From an uncultured Lachnospiraceae bacterium (lineage in GTDB: Bacteria; Bacillota; Clostridia; Lachnospirales; Lachnospiraceae): a stretch of 64,000 nucleotides of DNA. The notes under the pieces were generated by a model. It did not search any database and was not told the origin of the DNA. It saw only the letters and a program-made list of their open reading frames with translations. Positions 19,719-29,394 of the stretch are shown piece by piece; positions within the stretch are counted from its first letter, which is position 1, and every line of letters begins with the position of its first letter. The stretch spans positions 1 through 64,000 of the forward strand of contig CANRAZ010000005.1 of assembly GCA_947628705.1 (NCBI GenBank). The letters are read 5' to 3'. A program made the position numbers and the translations under genes.

Positions 19719-20080
19719 CGGGCGACGTACACGCATAAGTAAGCCCTTTTCGCATTTTCTGCACGTTTGTTAGAAAATTGTTAGAATTCTTTTAGAACGA
19801 AACCCGCAGGATTTTAGGCGTAAAGAAACGGTTGGCGCATTAGATTAGGTGTCTCATTAGTAGACCATAACCAATAATTATGTTTAGAGAAATGTTTAGA
19901 GAAAACAATGGGAATTTTCAATTTTGCGCTATGGTCGATTTAAATGAAGATGATGCGCTAACGACATTAGATCAAACGTTACAGCAAACGCCACTTAGGG
20001 AAAAAGCGAAATTTAATGATAGCTTTGTCTACATACCTTTATTACAGTGGTCAACTACATAAAAAAAGAATAACACGAAA

Positions 20081-20146
20081 AATACCGTTATGCAGCGCTT
20101 TGATTGAAAGATCTGCCAATAGCCACATAACGGTATTATTATATTT
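20081..20146 (+). terminator. Hairpin / possible terminator inside the element
   Basis: Perfect 12-bp inverted repeat AATACCGTTATG/CATAACGGTATT followed by ATTATATTTT. Confidence 0.45.
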
Positions 20147-20547
20147 TCTTAAAAATCATCCGTCCAATATTACATACACCCACATTCCTAAAACACGAAA
20201 AAAGAGCAATCGAAGGGTCAGGGCAGCTAATACTAAATGCTGAACGCCGCGATATTGCCGTATTTTCTGCTCAATATGGCGATATTATCTGAAAATAATG
20301 AAATGGCACGGGCTTCGCTATAGGTTCGCACAGAAATATAATCATCGCCTGTCAGACGCAAAGGACCCGTGCCGCGAGCAAAAATTGACCGAAACACTTG
20401 GTCACGGGCGGGTTTCGGTTCTGAAAACGTATCTTGCGTGATTCTCCCGATCACACTCTGCCGCGCAAATGGACATAGTGGACAAGGGCAAGTGCATATT
20501 TTGTAACCAGCACCGAAAATCATCGCAAAAAGAAAGGGATAAGCTGC

Positions 20548-20736
20548 GTGACAACGTATACAACCCATATCAGTAAAATCGAAACAGGCAACAAAACCAT
20601 CACCGTCGTGAACCTTACGCCGCAGCATTCTGCGGACGAAAGGAAGGAAATCAAACTTAAGATCGAACTGCAGCTCTACGACGTATTCTGCAAATACTGC
20701 CCGCAAGGCATTAAAAACGACGAGGTTCTACTGTAA
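20548..20736 (+). CDS. Small protein directly upstream of the serine recombinase (candidate recombination directionality factor)
   Basis: 62 aa MTTYTTHISKIETGNKTITVVNLTPQHSADERKEIKLKIELQLYDVFCKYC...; ends 50 bp before the recombinase; role inferred from position only. Confidence 0.5.
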   Translation: MTTYTTHISKIETGNKTITVVNLTPQHSADERKEIKLKIELQLYDVFCKYCPQGIKNDEVLL

Positions 20737-20786
20737 AATATAATTGTCAGCAGTTCCGCTTCTTCTTGCGAAGAAGGGAGTAAAAG

Positions 20787-22295
20787 TTGAGTCTTTTTGA
20801 TGCCATTTATACAAGGCAATCGGTTGACCGAATCGACAGTATATCTGTGGAAAGTCAAGCCGAGTTTTGCAAAAAGGAAGTGATCGGGCAGGAAGTCAAG
20901 TTATATACGGACAAGGGTTACAGCGGAAAAAACACCGACCGCCCCGCATTCAAAGAACTGATGCGGGACATCCAGGCGGGAAAGGTTCGGCGGGTGATCG
21001 TCTATCGGTTAGACCGAATCAGCCGTTCGGTATTGGACTTTGCAGGCGTGATCGATGTCTTCCAAAAGCACAACGTGGATTTTGTCAGCACCATGGAAAA
21101 GTTCGATACCGGAACACCCATCGGAAAGGCTATGCTGATGATCGTGATGATTTTCGCGCAGTTGGAGCGGGAAACGATTCAACAGCGGGTCATCGACGCC
21201 TACGCCTCGCGAAGCAAACGGGGCTTTTACATGGGCGGGCCGGTGCCGTTCGGATTTTGCCTTCGCGAGACCACCATCGACGGCGTGCGCACCAAAATGT
21301 ATGAGCCAGTAGAGGAAGAGACCGACATTGTGCGGCAGATTTTCTCCCTGTATGCCGAACCGCAAACTTCTTTCGGCGATGTGATGCGGTATTTAGAAGA
21401 ACACGGTATTTTTAAGCGAAACGGGAAGTTGTTTAATCGCAGCCGCATCCGTGACGTGGTCGTCAATCCCGTCTATGTCCGTGCAGATTATCAACTCTAT
21501 GACTTTTTCAAAGCGCAGGGCACGGTGATTGTCAATGCGCCGGAAGACTTTATCGGTACGAACGGCGCCTACCTATATTCCGGCAATGAGAAAAAGCGAA
21601 AATCGGTATCGTTAGTCGGTCATACGCTGGTGCTTGCGCCCCATGAGGGATTCATCGATTCCGATACCTGGATCAAATGCCGATTAAAGTGCCTGAACAA
21701 CCAAAGCGTTGCCAAGCCGGTCAAGGCCAAAGCAACGTGGCTGGCCGGAAAAATCAAGTGCGCCTATTGCGGCTATGCCCTCACCGCCAAGATATACCAT
21801 TGTAAAACCAAAGCAGACAACCGCTATTATCTCTGCAGCAACAAATACAACACTGGGGGCTGTCATTTTAGCTCACTGGATGCCGATGTAATCGATGGAA
21901 TCGTATTTGAAGAAATGCAGAAAAAACTTACGGAGTTCAAAACCCTTTCCAAACAAAAACGGGATGACGGCAACCTGCAAAGAATCGAACGGAAAGCCAA
22001 AATCGAAGCGATCGACAAGGAAATATCTGCCCTACTCGATAAAATCCCGTCCGCAAACGACACGGTAATGGCGTACATCAACAGGCGCGTTGCCGAATTG
22101 GACGCGCAGAAAAAGGAATTGTATACGCAGATCGCACGGCAGGATAAAGAGTACGGGGATAACATCGAGGAGATCAACGGATATATGGAACACTGGGAGG
22201 ATCTGTCGGTCAGCGACAAAATCACGGTGGTGGACTGCTTGGTAGAGAATATCCACGCATCCAAAGAGGAAATTGAAATCAAGTGGAAAATCTGA
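20787..22295 (+). CDS. Large serine recombinase (resolvase/invertase N-terminal, recombinase and zinc-ribbon domains)
   Basis: IYTRQSVDR catalytic-Ser region, VIVYRLDRISRSVLDF, FAQLERETIQQRV, zinc ribbon IKCAYCGYAL...YLCSNKYNTGGCHF, C-terminal coiled coil. Confidence 0.95.
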   Translation: MSLFDAIYTRQSVDRIDSISVESQAEFCKKEVIGQEVKLYTDKGYSGKNTDRPAFKELMRDIQAGKVRRVIVYRLDRISRSVLDFAGVIDVFQKHNVDFVSTMEKFDTGTPIGKAMLMIVMIFAQLERETIQQRVIDAYASRSKRGFYMGGPVPFGFCLRETTIDGVRTKMYEPVEEETDIVRQIFSLYAEPQTSFGDVMRYLEEHGIFKRNGKLFNRSRIRDVVVNPVYVRADYQLYDFFKAQGTVIVNAPEDFIGTNGAYLYSGNEKKRKSVSLVGHTLVLAPHEGFIDSDTWIKCRLKCLNNQSVAKPVKAKATWLAGKIKCAYCGYALTAKIYHCKTKADNRYYLCSNKYNTGGCHFSSLDADVIDGIVFEEMQKKLTEFKTLSKQKRDDGNLQRIERKAKIEAIDKEISALLDKIPSANDTVMAYINRRVAELDAQKKELYTQIARQDKEYGDNIEEINGYMEHWEDLSVSDKITVVDCLVENIHASKEEIEIKWKI

Positions 22296-22311
22296 TTTTT
22301 TTATCGTAATA

Positions 22312-22337
22312 CCATTCCATGTTGATTGTAACGGTGA
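22312..22337 (+). other. attR-like junction: inner arm CCATTCCATGTTGATTGT plus CGGTGA core
   Basis: Inverted repeat of 18292-18309 (16/18); the CGGTGA core restores the cotJC frame. Confidence 0.85.
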
Positions 22338-22425
22338 GGGACTCAGGATCGTTCAGGATAATCTTGACAGCAATAACTTCTACATCTGCAATCCTGAATT
22401 TGACAAAAACTGCGGCTGCAAATAA
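22338..22425 (+). pseudogene. cotJC: 3' segment of cotJC (disjoined coding segment)
   Basis: Translates in the correct frame as (E)GLRIVQDNLDSNNFYICNPEFDKNCGCK*, the expected CotJC C-terminus; has no start of its own. Confidence 0.92.
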
Positions 22426-22513
22426 AAATCCAAACCGTTTTCAACGAAAATGCCGGCGTCTGACGACGTCGGCATGTCTGTTTATCGCCGTAAATTCCGC
22501 CGTCTTCTCCAAC

Positions 22514-23566
22514 CTACGCCTTTGCAAGCCTCACTACTGCCATCACGGCTAAAAACAGAACATTACAAGCCGTAAATTTAATCACATATTTCTTTTTATC
22601 GGCATTAACGGTTTTGCCGTAGTACTCCAGTGAAATCATACTTGCCATCGAAGCAATGAGCGTCCCAAGACCTCCGGCATTTACGCCTTCCAAAAGTACG
22701 GTCCCGTTACCTGTAAATCTTGAAAGCATTATAGCCGCCGGGACATTACTGAGCACCTGACTGAAAGCAACGCCGCATAAAAACTCGCGTCCAACCGTAA
22801 GTTTACTAAGATTATCTTTTATAAAAGGAATCTCCGCTAAATTTCCGACAAGAATAAAAAGTATTATGAACTTTATCAGAAGTCCGTAATCAGCACGCCT
22901 GATAAGCTTCGCATCGCTTATTAAAATCACGGCAATAACAATTCCAAGCACAATAAAAACATTTAAAATTCCCAAAACTGCAAGGATACAGATAATCAGG
23001 CAAACGGCATATACGAAAGTCATAAGGGGATTCATATGAAATTCAGTATAATTTTCCGAAACAAGTTCGACGCTTTTGTCCCCGCCCTTTTTTAAAAATA
23101 TGACGGCAAAAAGCAATATAAAAGCAGCCGCGGCATACGGAAGCACCGCACCGAAAAACTGAGAAATGCTCATGCCGTAAAACCTGAAAAGGTAAACATT
23201 CTGCGGATTTCCGATAGGCGTCGCCATGCTGCCAAGATTCGCAGCCACCGTCTGCAGCACCACCACATCGATAAGACTGTCCGTGTTGCCCGACCTCGTT
23301 AGTACGCCCACTGCAAAGGGAACCATGATAATAAGCGCAACATCGTTGGTTACCAGCATGCTTGAAAAGAAGCAGGCAAAAACCAGCATCAAAAAAAGGC
23401 TTCTCCTGTTCCTTGCCTTATCTATTATCTTTTCGGCAAGCAGATCTATGTAACCGAGCTTTGTAAAGCCTGCAACAACAAGCATCAGACTTAACAGTAT
23501 TGCAAGCGTATCAAAATTTATCTGTTTGATTATAAATCTGCTTACCAACTCCATTTTCTTCCCCAC
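22514..23566 (-). CDS. SLC13/ArsB-like anion permease
   Basis: Multi-TM protein with SSMLVTNDVALIIMVPFAV and NLGSMATPIGNPQNVYLF motifs. Confidence 0.82.
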   Translation of the reverse strand: MGKKMELVSRFIIKQINFDTLAILLSLMLVVAGFTKLGYIDLLAEKIIDKARNRRSLFLMLVFACFFSSMLVTNDVALIIMVPFAVGVLTRSGNTDSLIDVVVLQTVAANLGSMATPIGNPQNVYLFRFYGMSISQFFGAVLPYAAAAFILLFAVIFLKKGGDKSVELVSENYTEFHMNPLMTFVYAVCLIICILAVLGILNVFIVLGIVIAVILISDAKLIRRADYGLLIKFIILFILVGNLAEIPFIKDNLSKLTVGREFLCGVAFSQVLSNVPAAIMLSRFTGNGTVLLEGVNAGGLGTLIASMASMISLEYYGKTVNADKKKYVIKFTACNVLFLAVMAVVRLAKA

Positions 23567-23612
23567 ATTCGTACCCGCAGTTTCGGATATATTTTGAAAA
23601 TCCGAAAAGTGC

Positions 23613-24410
23613 CTAAAACCTTATGTTGCCCATTAATATCTCTTTAAAAATCGCAAGAGAATCTCTTATCATGTAATTAAGCTTTAGAATTTCATCGCTT
23701 TTCGCAGCCAATCCTTCAACATTTTCGTAGCCTATCGTTTTTGCCAGCCTTACCGAACGGAAAATGTGAAAATCATTTGAGCATATGACCACGTTGGAAT
23801 TCTCTCCCTTTCCGCCTTTCACAATTTCATAACTGAATTTAAGATTCTGCTTTGTATTGACGGACTTGTCCTCTAAAATGATTTTGTCTTCGGGCACGCC
23901 CTTTGAAATAAGGTACCTGCTCATAGCGGCTGCCTCCGGAATGCTCTCTCCTTCTCCCTGTCCTCCCGAAACGATTATTATGCAGTCGGTGTTGTTCGTA
24001 TAGTACTCATATGCCTCATCAAGCCTGTATCTGAGCGACCTTGTAAGATTTTCTCCTCTAATCTGCGCTCCAAGTACGATACAGTAGTCTGCTTTGCCTT
24101 GCGGATAGGCATGAATGGTACTTAGTACACAGCTGTAGAACAGCATAAAAAGGGCGCCGCCGACTAATAAGGCTGCCGCCGGCACAATAAGCAGCCACTT
24201 CGGAACAAGGCGCAGAAAATCAAATTTTCTGTCTGCGGCAAGCAGCGCTTCAGCTAAGAAAAATGCAACAAATGCGAACAGCCACAGCCCCGAAAGCGGC
24301 GAAGAAAATCCCGCATAGGACACAATGATAACATAGTAGCCAAGGCAGAATAACGCCGTAAGCATTATTGCAATATCTGAAATTTTAAACTGAAATACCG
24401 TATTCTTCAT
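23613..24410 (-). CDS. YdcF/SanA (DUF218) family membrane protein
   Basis: ADYCIVLGAQIRGENLTRSLRYRLDEAYEYY, IIVSGGQGEGESIPEAAAMSRYLISKGVPEDKIILEDKSVNTKQN. Confidence 0.9.
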   Translation of the reverse strand: MKNTVFQFKISDIAIMLTALFCLGYYVIIVSYAGFSSPLSGLWLFAFVAFFLAEALLAADRKFDFLRLVPKWLLIVPAAALLVGGALFMLFYSCVLSTIHAYPQGKADYCIVLGAQIRGENLTRSLRYRLDEAYEYYTNNTDCIIIVSGGQGEGESIPEAAAMSRYLISKGVPEDKIILEDKSVNTKQNLKFSYEIVKGGKGENSNVVICSNDFHIFRSVRLAKTIGYENVEGLAAKSDEILKLNYMIRDSLAIFKEILMGNIRF

Positions 24411-24479
24411 ATCGTTATTGTGTTTGTCTTTAAATTACTCTGAAGATCCTGCGCCCGGTCAGTTAAAGCCGCCGCAAAA

Positions 24480-25211
24480 TTATTTCCTGCGCTTTTCCTT
24501 TTCACGCTCCAGATAACCCTTCAAGCTGGAAACAAACACGCTTTCCTCTGCCTTAATCGCCAAAATAAAGCTAATCTTTGCCTTGTGCTCTTCGTTCCGT
24601 CTTCTGATTTCGCTCTTAAACTCTTCAAGCCTGACTTCCACCCTGTTTTCCCTGGCAAAAGCTCTGATTTTTGCCATAATCTTCATAGAATAAAAGAAAT
24701 CGACGGTGATTACGCCGTAAAAGAAGCCGATTACAAAGGAAAACATCAGATGCTGCGTGAGCCAGTAGACGGCGTCTATTATCTGAGGATGAATTATGAA
24801 ATAATAAATTGCGCTGAGCATCATCCAGTATAAGGTATATTTAGGACATATTATACCCTGAAAATTGCACCACTCATTACTGTAATCCCACAGTTTTATT
24901 TTCATTCCTTTTATAAATATAAGGCCTGCAATGTACTCTATGAAGGTTATGACTACGGACATTATGACAAACAGGAACAGCTTTTGAAGAAGCTCGCCCT
25001 TGATAAAATTCACCGGTATAAGAGACATCAAGAAAAGCGAAGCAAGCGAAAAGCCGTAAAGCGGCAGGTAAGGTCCCACCAGAAATCCCGGATTTATCCA
25101 TTTTCTTTCAGGGTTGCTGTCAGAAATGAATCTCCTGTACAGAACCTCTATTCCCCATCCGATGCAGCTTCCTATAAAGAACAGAAACGCAATCACAAGT
25201 AAAATTTCCAT
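24480..25211 (-). CDS. Putative membrane protein of the CmpB-like 'ABC transporter permease' family
   Basis: FFIGSCIGWGIEVLYRRF...RKWINPGFLVGPYLPLYGFS, WDYSNEWCNFQGIICPKYTLYW. Confidence 0.82.
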   Translation of the reverse strand: MEILLVIAFLFFIGSCIGWGIEVLYRRFISDSNPERKWINPGFLVGPYLPLYGFSLASLFLMSLIPVNFIKGELLQKLFLFVIMSVVITFIEYIAGLIFIKGMKIKLWDYSNEWCNFQGIICPKYTLYWMMLSAIYYFIIHPQIIDAVYWLTQHLMFSFVIGFFYGVITVDFFYSMKIMAKIRAFARENRVEVRLEEFKSEIRRRNEEHKAKISFILAIKAEESVFVSSLKGYLEREKEKRRK

Positions 25212-25354
25212 CGTACTTGATTATCCTTTCAGTATGTGATAAAGTTTTGTCAGATGTAAGTATATGAAACCGCTTACGCTTTATGACCCTGCGGTATATA
25301 ATATCACATCATCGCGCAAATTAACACCTGTTTTTACAATTTTATGGAGGAACT

Positions 25355-25564
25355 ATGTCCGCAAGAAATGAAAAAAACGCTAAAACTGCGCAGGTCTCAT
25401 GCGACACCTGCGCCTACTATACCTATGATGATGACGACGAGAGCTGGGGCTGCGATATCAGTATGGATGAAGACGAGTACATGAGAGTTGTTACAGACTC
25501 CCATTACAGCTGCCCTTACTACCGCAACGGCGACGAGTATCTTGTGGTCAGAAAACAGCTGTAG
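25355..25564 (+). CDS. Small cysteine-containing acidic protein (DUF6472-like)
   Basis: CDTCAYYTYDDDDESWGCDISMDEDEYMR...SCPYYRNGDEY. Confidence 0.65.
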   Translation: MSARNEKNAKTAQVSCDTCAYYTYDDDDESWGCDISMDEDEYMRVVTDSHYSCPYYRNGDEYLVVRKQL

Positions 25565-25642
25565 CTTCCTGTTTCTGTAATAACCTGCGGCCGCTCATCT
25601 GTTAAAAACCGTTGCCGCAAGCCTTTTTCGCCGATGTAATGC

Positions 25643-28279
25643 TTACCGTTTTCTTCCGCTGTGGCAGGTAAAATAGATGACCTGGTATTCCTTTGCAATA
25701 TCCTCTAAGAAATCCCTGCCCTTTTCCGTCTTTTCATCGTCTAAATTTACAAAAGGATCGTCGAAAACCACAAAAGGCTTTTCATCTTCATACATGGCGT
25801 CCACGAGAGCCATTCTCATGCACACGCCCGTAAGGTCTCTGCGTCCCTTGCTCAAAAATTTAAGCTCCCTCTGCATTCCCTCCTCTTTGACGGTAAGATT
25901 TGTGTTTGCATCTATCATGTAGCTGTCGGGACTGATTCCCGTGAGTATTCTGTAGTACTTTCTGAAGCCCTTCATAACAGGCTCCATATATCTTGCGGTA
26001 AAAGAGGTTTTTGCTTCTTCCAGAAACTCCTTGGTTTTTTCGATTATTTTAAGCTTCTTCTTTTTTTCTTCATAATCCTGCTTAAGCCTCAAATACTCCT
26101 TTTCCGTCTCGGAAAGCACGTCAAGCCTTTCCGCATATCCGTCCGCCTGTTTATTCAGCTCCTGTATGCTGCTTTTTAACTCGTCGATACTTGCATCAAT
26201 TTCTCCCAGCCTTCCGTCAATATCCTGCTGGCTGAAATGTTCAGGAATATTTATGCTTTCAAAATTTTCAGCATTATTTTCTTCCGCAAATCCTTCCAGA
26301 CGTTTTTTCGCATCAAGCCATTCCTTATTCTGTACGGCTCTGCTTTGCAGCCTGCTTTTAAGATTTATCAACTGCCTTACATCGTCCTCCTCCTGCCGTA
26401 TTCCGATTCTTCCGAAAAATTCTTCAATTTTTTCCCTGCAGCTTCCATACTCCGCACTGCTTTTTCTGCGCTTGGCTTCCCTTTCGGAAAGCTCCTTAAA
26501 CAGCTCCGCCTTTCGCTTTATCTCGTAAACATTTTTCTCACAGTTTTCAGGCTCGCTGCTGACAGGCTCATTATATCTGACAAAAAAAGTATTGATTTCG
26601 TCCGTAAGATTTTGTATTGCCTCCTTACGCTCCGCCACAGATTCATCATTTTCCTTGAGCAGAAGCCTCTTATACTGTTCCGATTCGCTCTTAAGCCTGT
26701 ACAAGCCGTCATTTATACCGTAAGGACTGTACACCATTTTGTACATCGAAAAGAAATCCTTCAGTTCATTCTCTGTATTATCATATTTTCGACTGTCTGC
26801 TTCTATCTCTTCCGCAAGACTGTCAAGCCGAGCCTCATGTTCTTTTATCTCCTCCTCCGCTTTTCTCTTTCTGCTCTTTCTTATTGCTAGCGCAGAAAAA
26901 AACAGTCCTGCTCCGACTGCAAGCAAAGCAATGCCGGCAATAGGATTTACCGTAACGAAATACGCTCCGACCGCCGCGCATAAAACGGAAAGCACGATTA
27001 TAATAACAGTTCCTGAATTTTCCGGTACGCTGATCCGAATGTTTTTAAGAGTTTCATATTCCGACTTCTTAGCGGCTACAGCGGTTTTTCTGTCATCGTT
27101 TTCACGCAGCTTTTCCCTGATTTCATCAAAATCTTTTTCCTCAGGAATCCTTTTTTCAAATTTTTCAGATAAGATCCTGCGGCTCAGACGTTCTTCCTCA
27201 CTAAGCTCTCTGTCTTTTAATTCAAATCTGTAGCTTTTGAGTTTTGCTATTTTTTCCAGAATGCCATCATAGACGCTGCCGTCCGGAACACCGTCCGTAA
27301 ACAGCACTGACATTTCAGAAAACGCTGCCTCCTTCTCAGGCGGCATTGAAGAATCCTTAAGCTCCTTCTCATAAATGCTGAGCCTTCTGCAATCCTCTAT
27401 CGCAGCGTCAAGGTCATCCTCTGAAGGCAGCTCCGCAGGAAAAAGGCCGTCGGTTTTCTTAAGCTCCTCCTCTCTTGCCGCGCACTCTCTCTTAAGCTCA
27501 TCATACTTATCCATCTTCGCCTTTAAATCTGCATATGCGGAAAACTCGGAGCGTTTTTTCTTTAGCTCCTCCTGCTCTGATTTAAGAAGCTCTATATCCT
27601 TCCGCTTTTTATCGATCTGTCCGCTTACGCTTGAAAAGCTTTTTTGAACACTGTCCGTCTGCTTAAGAGCCTTATCCATTTCAGTCAGGCTTGCTTTAAT
27701 CTTTGCCAGCTCTCCGGTTCTTTTCCTGTCGGAAAATCTGTTGAGCGCATCTCCCAGCTTTCCGATAACCTTTTCATAGCTGTTTATATCGTCCGTATTG
27801 TCGGCAAGGTTTCCGAGCTTGGCATTTACGCCGTCAGTGGCGCCGGTTTCGCAATCGTCCTGTCCAATAAATACCGTTCTGCAAAACGATTCCCTGTTTA
27901 TTCCAAAAAGCTCGTCTCCCAGAGAAGCATTTTCAAGCCTTACCGGCAAATTTTCCGGCTCTTTTCTCAGCTCTGTTACATCTTCCGAAGCCTTAGCGCC
28001 GAAAACCCTGCTAAGCGTATACAGGCTTCCGTCTTTTTCATAGGTGATCTCTCCTCCGTATGTACCGCCCTGCCACGGCTTGTACCTTTTTCGGTCATTT
28101 TCAAAAGCGCCGTGCTTCCCCTCGGCTCCAAATCCGTAAAACATGTCAAGAATAAACTCGGCAAGGGTGGACTTGCCCCAGCCGTTTTCCTCACAAAACA
28201 CATTTACTCCGCTTGAAAATTCAACCGTATAATTCCGAATTTTTCCAAAATTTTCAATGTGGCACCTTACAAGCTTCAC
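25643..28279 (-). CDS. SbcC/YhaN-like SMC-type ATPase with coiled coil
   Basis: MKLVRCHIENFGKIRNYTVEFSSGVNVFCEENGWGKSTLAEFI; C-terminal LSKGRRDLTGVCMRMALVDAMYEDEKPFVVFDDPFVNLDDEK. Confidence 0.9.
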   Translation of the reverse strand: MKLVRCHIENFGKIRNYTVEFSSGVNVFCEENGWGKSTLAEFILDMFYGFGAEGKHGAFENDRKRYKPWQGGTYGGEITYEKDGSLYTLSRVFGAKASEDVTELRKEPENLPVRLENASLGDELFGINRESFCRTVFIGQDDCETGATDGVNAKLGNLADNTDDINSYEKVIGKLGDALNRFSDRKRTGELAKIKASLTEMDKALKQTDSVQKSFSSVSGQIDKKRKDIELLKSEQEELKKKRSEFSAYADLKAKMDKYDELKRECAAREEELKKTDGLFPAELPSEDDLDAAIEDCRRLSIYEKELKDSSMPPEKEAAFSEMSVLFTDGVPDGSVYDGILEKIAKLKSYRFELKDRELSEEERLSRRILSEKFEKRIPEEKDFDEIREKLRENDDRKTAVAAKKSEYETLKNIRISVPENSGTVIIIVLSVLCAAVGAYFVTVNPIAGIALLAVGAGLFFSALAIRKSRKRKAEEEIKEHEARLDSLAEEIEADSRKYDNTENELKDFFSMYKMVYSPYGINDGLYRLKSESEQYKRLLLKENDESVAERKEAIQNLTDEINTFFVRYNEPVSSEPENCEKNVYEIKRKAELFKELSEREAKRRKSSAEYGSCREKIEEFFGRIGIRQEEDDVRQLINLKSRLQSRAVQNKEWLDAKKRLEGFAEENNAENFESINIPEHFSQQDIDGRLGEIDASIDELKSSIQELNKQADGYAERLDVLSETEKEYLRLKQDYEEKKKKLKIIEKTKEFLEEAKTSFTARYMEPVMKGFRKYYRILTGISPDSYMIDANTNLTVKEEGMQRELKFLSKGRRDLTGVCMRMALVDAMYEDEKPFVVFDDPFVNLDDEKTEKGRDFLEDIAKEYQVIYFTCHSGRKR

Positions 28280-29382
28280 AGCTGTATCTCCTCCCCCTTC
28301 AATGCGTTTATTCCGCAGCGGATGATCTCCGCACGCTCCTCATCGCTCAAATCAGCCGCATTTAACACAGTCCTGACGAACTCTCCCTTTAAAGACTCGT
28401 CACGGATATATTCCTCAGGATCAACCCTTAGCTTTGTCGCGTCACTGACCTTAAACACATAAAAGCTGTTTCTGAACCTTGTTTCTATGAACGGAATATC
28501 CTTTTCGCAATTCACGTCCGTCTCACCCGTAAGAACTAATTTAACCATATGCTTCGGCTCAATATTTTTCTCCTTGAGAACTCTCTCCGATTTTGCTGAA
28601 ATTTCTTCTGTAGTCATGCAGTCTGTAATATCCGCCTCAACTATGTACATCCTTCTTTCAGCGTTGGAAATAAATTCCGCCCTTATCTCTCCGTTCTCCT
28701 CATTTATCTCAAGCATTACAAACCCGTGTTCTCCCGGCTCATCAAAACCTCTGCCCTCAAGGCAGCCCGGATAGCAAAATATTCCCCTGCCGTCAAGCTT
28801 GGCCTTTTTAAAGGAGTGAATGTGTCCAAGCGCAAGGTAGTCAATGTTTTTGTTCCTGAGTTCTGAAAAAGGAATGATTTCCGTCTTATCCTTTGTCTTT
28901 GCTTCACTTTCCTGTCCGTGAAGCACGACTATATTTATTTTGTCAGGGTCGGTAATCAGTCTGTTATACCAGTCGACCGGACGGCCGCCGTTAAGCTCCA
29001 TACCGTAAATGCAAATCCTTCCGTTTTCGCCCTCGCAGTATACTTTCCAGTCGTCGTCAAAGAGCTTCAAATTTTCCGGAAGCATATTAAAGCTGTCCAA
29101 AAAGCTTCCCGCATCGTGATTTCCCTGCAAATAATAAAACCTGATTTCAGGATTTGATTCAATTGCATTTTTTACCGCATTGCGCGCCGTCAGAGAGACC
29201 TTCTTGGTATCAAAAAGATCGCCTGCGATTATAACTGCGCCTACGCCGTTTGTTGCGGCATAATTAACCATTCTGTTGAACGCATTCAAGAGCTCGCCCT
29301 TTCTTTCCCTCGCCTTTTCCGGTGAAAGATTGGAAGTCATTGCGGAATCCAGATGCAAATCCGCACAGTGAATAATTCTCAT
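28276..29382 (-). CDS. SbcD/YhaO-like metallophosphoesterase (DNA repair exonuclease)
   Basis: MRIIHCADLHLDSAM, VIIAGDLFD, YLQGNHDAG, YLALGHIHS; 4-bp overlap with the downstream ATPase. Confidence 0.92.
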   Translation of the reverse strand: MRIIHCADLHLDSAMTSNLSPEKARERKGELLNAFNRMVNYAATNGVGAVIIAGDLFDTKKVSLTARNAVKNAIESNPEIRFYYLQGNHDAGSFLDSFNMLPENLKLFDDDWKVYCEGENGRICIYGMELNGGRPVDWYNRLITDPDKINIVVLHGQESEAKTKDKTEIIPFSELRNKNIDYLALGHIHSFKKAKLDGRGIFCYPGCLEGRGFDEPGEHGFVMLEINEENGEIRAEFISNAERRMYIVEADITDCMTTEEISAKSERVLKEKNIEPKHMVKLVLTGETDVNCEKDIPFIETRFRNSFYVFKVSDATKLRVDPEEYIRDESLKGEFVRTVLNAADLSDEERAEIIRCGINALKGEEIQL

Positions 29383-29394
29383 TCTTCGCCCACC

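Larger units (their letters stand above)
18285..22336. mobile_element. ~4.05 kb serine-recombinase element inserted within cotJC (candidate skin-like intervening element)
   Basis: cotJC 5' part to the left, cotJC in-frame 3' part to the right, att-like junctions at both ends, large serine recombinase beside the right end. Confidence 0.92.

Noticed and set aside
19880-20062. 60-aa ORF in the cotJC element
   Set aside because: No recognisable domain and low-complexity start; not supported beyond being open.
20233-20706. 157-aa minus-strand ORF in the element
   Set aside because: It overlaps the better-supported small ORF upstream of the recombinase and shows no recognisable family; possibly decayed DNA.
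26166-28216. Multiple plus-strand ORFs opposite the SbcC-like gene
   Set aside because: Antisense to a clear large ATPase gene; Ser/Phe-rich shadow translations.
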